Shown: positions 58,831 through 64,000 of the stretch, one piece after another
Numbering within the stretch: position 1 is the first letter of the stretch
Layout: every line of letters starts with the position of its first letter
Origin: Cryptomeria japonica
Lineage: Eukaryota; Streptophyta; Pinopsida; Cupressales; Cupressaceae
NCBI RefSeq assembly: GCF_030272615.1
Contig: NC_081412.1
Location: 100,379,796-100,443,795 of the forward strand
Length of the DNA stretch: 64,000 nt
Direction of reading: 5' to 3'
The notes under the pieces: model-generated
Told to the model about the DNA's origin: nothing
The model's database searches: none
Seen by the model: the letters and a program-made list of their open reading frames with translations, nothing else
Made by a program: the position numbers and the translations under genes

Positions 58831-60091
58831 TGAAAACCTCTCTGAAAACCTCTCGGCCCTCCTTCACTCCTGCACACAAGGAAAAAAATAAAATTTAATA
58901 TAAAATAAAGGGAGTCGTAAGAATTTTTAGGTTAGCTTTAGGGTTATTTTATAAGCATAAGAAATGAGGGTTTCAATAATATTAAATAGTTTAGTTAAGT
59001 TATGGGGAACAGGTATTTTTTTTTAGAAGATGAATATATTATATATGTAGATAAAACACGACGGTATATATAGTCTATGAGGTAAATGTTTATATTAAAC
59101 ATTCATATTATATCGATGTTAAATAAACATTTTGATATAATGAATAGGGCAAATTTTAGTTTAAATATTTTTATAACTTATATATGTTTTTTTTTATAAT
59201 CAAATGGGCATATTTTAAAAGGATGTGTAAATTCTAATTATTTTTGGAGTTTTAATCTTGTGGGGAATGTTAATGAATTTGGTAAGTTAATCTTGGGTTT
59301 TCATAAGCTAATTTGGAATTAAATGGAAAATCTAATGAATTTTCTCTGCAACATTATAAATACCATATTTGGATTAATATATTTAAATAAAAAGTTTAAT
59401 CAATTGGTTTTAAAGCAAGAGGTAATGTGATTAATGAATACAAAATACTTAATAGATGATGTTGGGAAGAAGTAATACATAACAACTTGAATTTAAATTT
59501 TATAATTACATTTTGGAGGTCTAAATGGTTTCTATAAATAAATGGAATAATTTAATATAGTTGATTAAATGATTAATTTAAGAGGATATTGTAGGGGCGT
59601 AAAATATTTTCTCCGAAATAAAATAAATGGACCAAGCCTTGCGAACCTTGTTAATCCAAGTGGGTACTTTTATCAGACAATTTAATTAACATAAAGGGGT
59701 TTGGCGACTTAAACTGCTCAATTCGATAGTATCAACGCAATAGAAATAGTATTAGGGTGGAATCAATAGAAACCGTATTTAAATTTAGTTATTAGGAAGG
59801 ATGTATTAACAAGATGGAGGAAACTTGATATTTAATAAATAATCAATATTGAACCAAGTAATTATGTTAATGGCTAATTAGAAGAAATGGATTTAACTAT
59901 GTACTAATAATCGCAACTGAAATAAAAGGGACTTTTGAGAGAATTTATTATTACTCTACAATTCTTATTCGAACCACTTGATAATAGGAGTTATTGTAAT
60001 TGTATAATAGTATTTAATATCATTTAAAAATTCATTTGGAACAACTTGTTGAGTGTCACAACTATTTAAGCGATGATCATATGTAATTAAG

Positions 60092-61014
60092 TGTCTTCCA
60101 AAGGCATTAAAGCTTTTATGCCTTCAACAAGCTAACTTGTTGAAAACCCCCAAATTTGGAAGGACTCTTACAAAGTTGTCCACAAAGTCTTCAAACCATT
60201 AATGGTTAACTAACCCTTTGTGGCATGGTTAGAGAGTTTTTGCCTAACTCAACCCTCATCTAACCTAGGGGTCTCATCAAGAATTCATTGCTTTGACCAT
60301 GGTTACTCCTTTAACCCTTGCACAAGAGTTTACCCCTTGGGTAAAAACTTTATCCAATGGATAACCTTAACCTAACCTTAACCTTTACCTTCTAAGGTAA
60401 CCATGAGGTCTTCTCAAGCAGTCTTATGTTGACAATTATCACCATTTCATTGGGGAGAATTGCAAACATGGATTGATAACTTTCAATCCTAACCATCTAT
60501 TGCCCCGTTTCTTCTATAAATAGAGCCCTCATCCCCTCATTTGATAATCCAAGTCTTTAGTATCATACTTATACTTAATTTTAATAAGCATTTAACCTCT
60601 CTTTGAAATAGAAATAAATCTAATAATCATTTTAGAGTATTTCTATCATCTTAGATTAAATCATATAGCTAGTATATCATGTTAGGATAGTATTTTTACT
60701 AACCTTGTCATCTTATCATCTAGTTTAGTTCATTTAATAGAATCATGCATAAATAGGATGCATTCATACTAAATTCGATCAAAAGCATCCCTCGTTCTTG
60801 CATTTGACATCCCTAAGTCACTTTGCTCAGTGATTTGAGAGCAAAGACATTGGCTTGAGGGACCTTGTGAGATACAGAACCATGGAATGCTCCTTGGGAA
60901 GTTGAGCCATTCCTCATGGCTCCATAACTTGCACCAAGAGTCCCATGGGTGTGTGGGAAATTCTTTGAATATTTCCACATTTTGGATTTCATTGAACCAC
61001 TTTTCCCACATACA
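60092..61014 (+). repeat. 5' LTR of element I
   Basis: 923 bp, TGTCTTCCAAAGG to TTCCCACATACA. The start is fixed by the point where the 3' LTR of H stops matching its partner, the end by the primer site four bases on. Confidence 0.8.
60515..60522 (+). promoter_or_regulatory. TATA box of element I
   Basis: TATAAATA followed by GAGCCC, in the middle of the LTR; the expected start of R would be about 25-35 bases downstream. Confidence 0.75.
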
Positions 61015-61018
61015 TTTC

Positions 61019-61036
61019 TGGCGCCCACCATGGGGC
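61019..61036 (+). promoter_or_regulatory. Primer binding site of element I
   Basis: TGGCGCCCACCATGGGGC, a form common in plant gypsy elements; the tRNA is not determined here. Confidence 0.8.
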
Positions 61037-61104
61037 ATAACCCCATTAATCAAATCAGTTTTTGAATTTGACCAAGTTTGCAGGTACGTGGGAAACAAGA
61101 ATTG

Positions 61105-61370
61105 GCACATCGGGAACTTTTCTTTGTGCATCCGGTTAAACCTTCAGCACATCCAGTATACTCTTCAGCGCGTTGGACTCATTTTCTAGCACGTAGAAAC
61201 CCTCTCCTAGCGCATAGAATTTTTAATTTTTTTCCTGTAGCTTTCAGCATGAAAATTAACAGTCCAGCGCATTTGTAAAATATTTTAGCGCTTAGGGATG
61301 GTCTGATAGTGCATCTGGGGCATTCTGTAGTGCATACAGTGTATTGTGTAGTGCATCACAGGCATAAGGC
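61105..61370 (+). repeat. 21-bp periodic array after the primer site of element I
   Basis: Units with a GYRC core (GCACAT, GTGCAT, GCGCGT and similar) begin at 61105, 61126, 61147, 61168, 61189 and 61210. After one 37-bp step they resume at 61247, 61267, 61288, 61309, 61330 and 61351. Spacing is 21 bp except for one step of 20. Confidence 0.85.
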
Positions 61371-62866
61371 AAAAAATAATTTGTAACAGAGAACTCAAAA
61401 GTTAGACTTGTGGAAGTCCACAAATCCATCATTTTTCTAACTAATTAACTGTTTGTTTTGCAGGTTACTAATGGTTTAATTGCAGGTTTGGAGCTTATTT
61501 TTATTTAAGCTAGATTTAAAGTAATTGGAAAATTTCTTGCTAACTTAGCTAAGTTAGTTAAAAAAAATTAATTTCTTTCATTTCTTGTTTAAAGTTAAAA
61601 GTTGAACTCACACTTTATTTGGGAACTTAAAAAGAACCACAACAAAAATCTTTCTTGCTTTCCTAGGAGAAAAACTTTCATTTGGGCATCTAAAAAGGAC
61701 AAAACAATCTTTCATTTTGCAAAAAGAGATTTAAAAAGAACCTCACCATCCTTTCGTGTATAAAAGGATCAATTTTTAAATTTTTGCAAGGAAAAAGACC
61801 CACACTTGTCTAGTTTTATTCAAAGTTAAAGAGGGAAGTTCTTCCCCTTTGTCGATTTATTTTGTTGACCAAAATCGAAGTTTTGCTTTGTTGACCAGGT
61901 TTCATATTCTAGATCAGATAATCATTGATTTGATGGAATAAAATGAACACCATGTTTATGTGGAGCAATATCTCCATATAGATTTTACCAAATCAATGCA
62001 ATAAAAGGTTAAAAAGAACATTTGTGTGCTTCGCTTCAAAAGTGGAAGGTATATGCTCTCCTCTTAACTGGGTGATCAAAAAGCCAAACCACTCTTATGC
62101 TTTTAGTGTTTTAAAGCATTAAAACCTTTAGCAGGTCTGCCCTCCCAAGGAGTTGAACAACTCTTAAAGCCATTCTTTGGCCGGTGTGAGGGGAACGACT
62201 TTGACGCCAAGTGTTCCAACCCACTATAATCAAAAGTGGAAAGTGACGAAAGTCCTTTCCAATGGTTGCACGCAGTGATTAGCCTTCCCCCAGTATCTTT
62301 ACGATATGTAAAACCTTTGTTATAGTAGTTGGGAAGCCTCTTGAGGGAGTTTATCACTGATGGTCGAACATGAAGCCTGATTACGAACTCTAGCATTAGA
62401 AACATTGAGCCAAGTCAGTATCCAAACATTTGCAGAATCATAGTGCAAGGGTGGGGAAGAATCTGCCCCCAAGATTACTCACCATATATCTCCCAAGATA
62501 ACTACTCAATTGTGAAGCGATTCAGTTTGAGTTAATTTCTAGCAAAAGGCAAAAAAATGGGCACCCCCTAGGGGGTGACAAGGTTGTTTGAGCTAACAGA
62601 GTATCGAGACTAGTGAGCTATGGTATTGTCTATGACCCTTGAATAAAGAGTCTGATTGAATTATATTTTCTATATCTAAACTTGTTAAAACACTAGGGAT
62701 TTGAACACATCGTCGCAGAACATACACTCATTGTTTTAGACTAGGCAATATGGTTATCTCTTTTGTGTTGTGCTTTCGTTTCTTACTTCAGAAAATCATC
62801 CATCATCATTGAAACAAAGTTCACAAATCACAGAAAACCACCAAGTCAAAACTATCAAGGCAATTT
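61371..62866 (+). other. Leader of element I between the two arrays
   Basis: About 1.5 kb, no domain recognised. A 100-codon antisense frame at 62405-62103 resembles nothing I can name. Confidence 0.5.
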
Positions 62867-63049
62867 AGCGCGTAAGAGCAACATCTTAGCGCTTTAGAAC
62901 CACATTTTAGAGCATGCAAGCTTCAACATAACGCATCAGTACTGAACTTTAATGCATAATCAATCCCAAATAAATAGTTTTAACCTTAGCGCTTTCGGAA
63001 AACATTATAGCGCGTTGAAGCTACAGCTTAGCGCTTTGAGACCAAACAC
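62867..63049 (+). repeat. Second 21-bp periodic array in the leader of element I
   Basis: AGCGC-type cores at 62867, 62888, 62909, 62930 and 62951, then after 37 bp at 62988, 63009 and 63030. Element J cuts the array at 63050. Confidence 0.85.
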
Positions 63050-63827
63050 TATTAGGATTCCCAAAGATACTGAGAGGGGGGTTGAATCAGTATCTAACCA
63101 GTGTATTAATTTTCTTAACTTATTAAATGAAAAGCATTCCAAAACTGTGTACTGGTAAACCAAAATTAATGTAGTAAATAAGAATAACAACCACAACATT
63201 AAAGACACACCATAACACAATATTTTTAACGAGGAAACCCGATGTGGGAAAAACCTTGGTGGGATTTGTGACCCACAATATTCGCTTACTGACCAATAAG
63301 AGAATATTACTATTACAATAGGGGCCTGCACATGCAGGAAGGCCAACTGCCTAAAGTTCACTGCTTACATACAAAAGAGAAGTCTCACTGACTTACAAAA
63401 GTGGATTATGAAAATCCAATGTCATGTACTGCTACAAAAGGACATTTGTTATGCTAGATCTAGTACCGGTTTAAGCTCTGCAACTTCCAAAACCTTATTC
63501 CAAAACTCTGCCTTAATGTTCGCACATAATATCCATCATATAACCTATATACAAATGTTCTCTAAGATCTCATACTTATATATGAGCCTTATTACAATAT
63601 GCCTTGTCGTCTTTCAAAATATATTACAATTAATTACACTTTGCAATAAATAAAATCTTGTCGGCCAGGGTGCTGGTAATCAATCTTTTCGGTGCCCGTG
63701 AACGTATGCCGGTGTAGAGTTTGTTGGTGTCGGTGCCTGCCGGTATCATATGATTGTAAGGTTTTTCCATCAATGACAATACCTTCAATCACCTACAATT
63801 TCTCATTAGAGTTTGCATTTGCCAACA
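63050..63827 (-). repeat. 3' LTR of element J
   Basis: 778 bp, ending GCATTTGCCAACA; shared cassette at 63229-63264; U5 motif GAGAGGGGGG near 63073. It shows more differences from either B LTR than these show from each other. Confidence 0.9.
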
Positions 63828-64000
63828 ATCACCCCCTTTGGCATTGATGGCAACACTCATGAGAAAAATCCAAAAAGTGTTCAAAAAAGTGTCTTACCAA
63901 AACTGTGTGCTCTGCGTGCTCCCCCTGAGCTGATGATGTCTTTTGCTTATCATTTTTCTCATCTCCACTACTCCCCCTTTGGCATCAATGACAAAGGCTA
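63050..64000 (-). mobile_element. Element J: B-family element, 3' LTR and start of interior
   Basis: LTR 63050-63827 is homologous to the LTRs of B along its length; TG at the edge has become TA. Purine tracts follow at 63829-63841, 63919-63930 and 63968-63980, arranged as in B. The coding part lies beyond the window. Confidence 0.88.

Larger units (their letters stand above)
60092..63049 (+). mobile_element. Element I: 5' LTR and leader of a second Tat-like gypsy element
   Basis: Inserted near the end of the 3' LTR of H. LTR 60092-61014, primer site 61019-61036, then a 2.0 kb leader with 21-bp arrays. No Gag is reached before element J interrupts at 63050. Assignment to the Tat type rests on the primer site and leader style, so it is tentative. 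Confidence 0.72.

Noticed and set aside
60769-61189. Frames of 77-120 codons around the LTR end of element I
   Set aside because: They cross the LTR end and primer site and have no domain; only the heptad stretch after 61105 was kept, as a repeat.

Overview
This window looks like intergenic DNA from a large, repeat-rich plant nuclear genome. I recognise no host gene, tRNA or rRNA. Nearly all of it is LTR retrotransposons stacked inside one another: a chromodomain Ty3/gypsy element, two Tat-type Ty3/gypsy elements, several related Ty1/copia-type (Sirevirus-like) families, and one giant-LTR element without coding capacity. The plant assignment rests on initiator-Met tRNA primer sites, plant copia/Tat domain orders and the nesting. 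A conifer or other gymnosperm is a plausible guess that cannot be proved from the sequence.

Layout. (A) Chromovirus, + strand, 1-1602 and 8245 to about 11200; its reverse transcriptase is split by (B), 1603-8244, minus strand. B is an LTR element with no pol, coding for a coiled-coil/zinc-knuckle protein and a second large unknown protein. (C) About 11200-12755 plus 21567-21669: the 5' end of a relative of B, split by (D), 12756-21566, minus strand, a Ty1/copia element with gag, protease, integrase, RT and RNase H. (E) 21912 to about 27564, minus strand: a long-LTR copia-type element with gag modules only. 27565-29817 is unassigned. (F) 29818-31127: solo-LTR-like. (G) 31808-46793, minus strand: a Tat-type gypsy element with both LTRs and an almost open pol frame, inserted in a TA/TG microsatellite. 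(H) 47428-60091, + strand: LTRs of 4.6 kb around a 3.4 kb non-coding interior, with LARD proportions. (I) 60092-63049, + strand: 5' LTR and leader of a second Tat-like element inside the 3' LTR of H. (J) 63050-64000, minus strand: a B-family LTR inside the leader of I.

How the parts relate. B, C, D, E and J share a U5 motif, a second LTR cassette, arrays of polypurine tracts and the same coil/CCHC module, and the three with a visible primer site (B, C, D) use initiator-Met tRNA. Only D encodes pol. The simplest reading is a family group in which D-like elements could supply enzymes in trans to B/C/E-like elements. Points of most interest: the B-family proteins; a 40-bp palindromic GC-rich array in the LTRs of H that has diverged far more than its surroundings; a G-patch-like motif between protease and RT in G; and 21-bp periodic arrays just downstream of the primer sites of both Tat-like elements.
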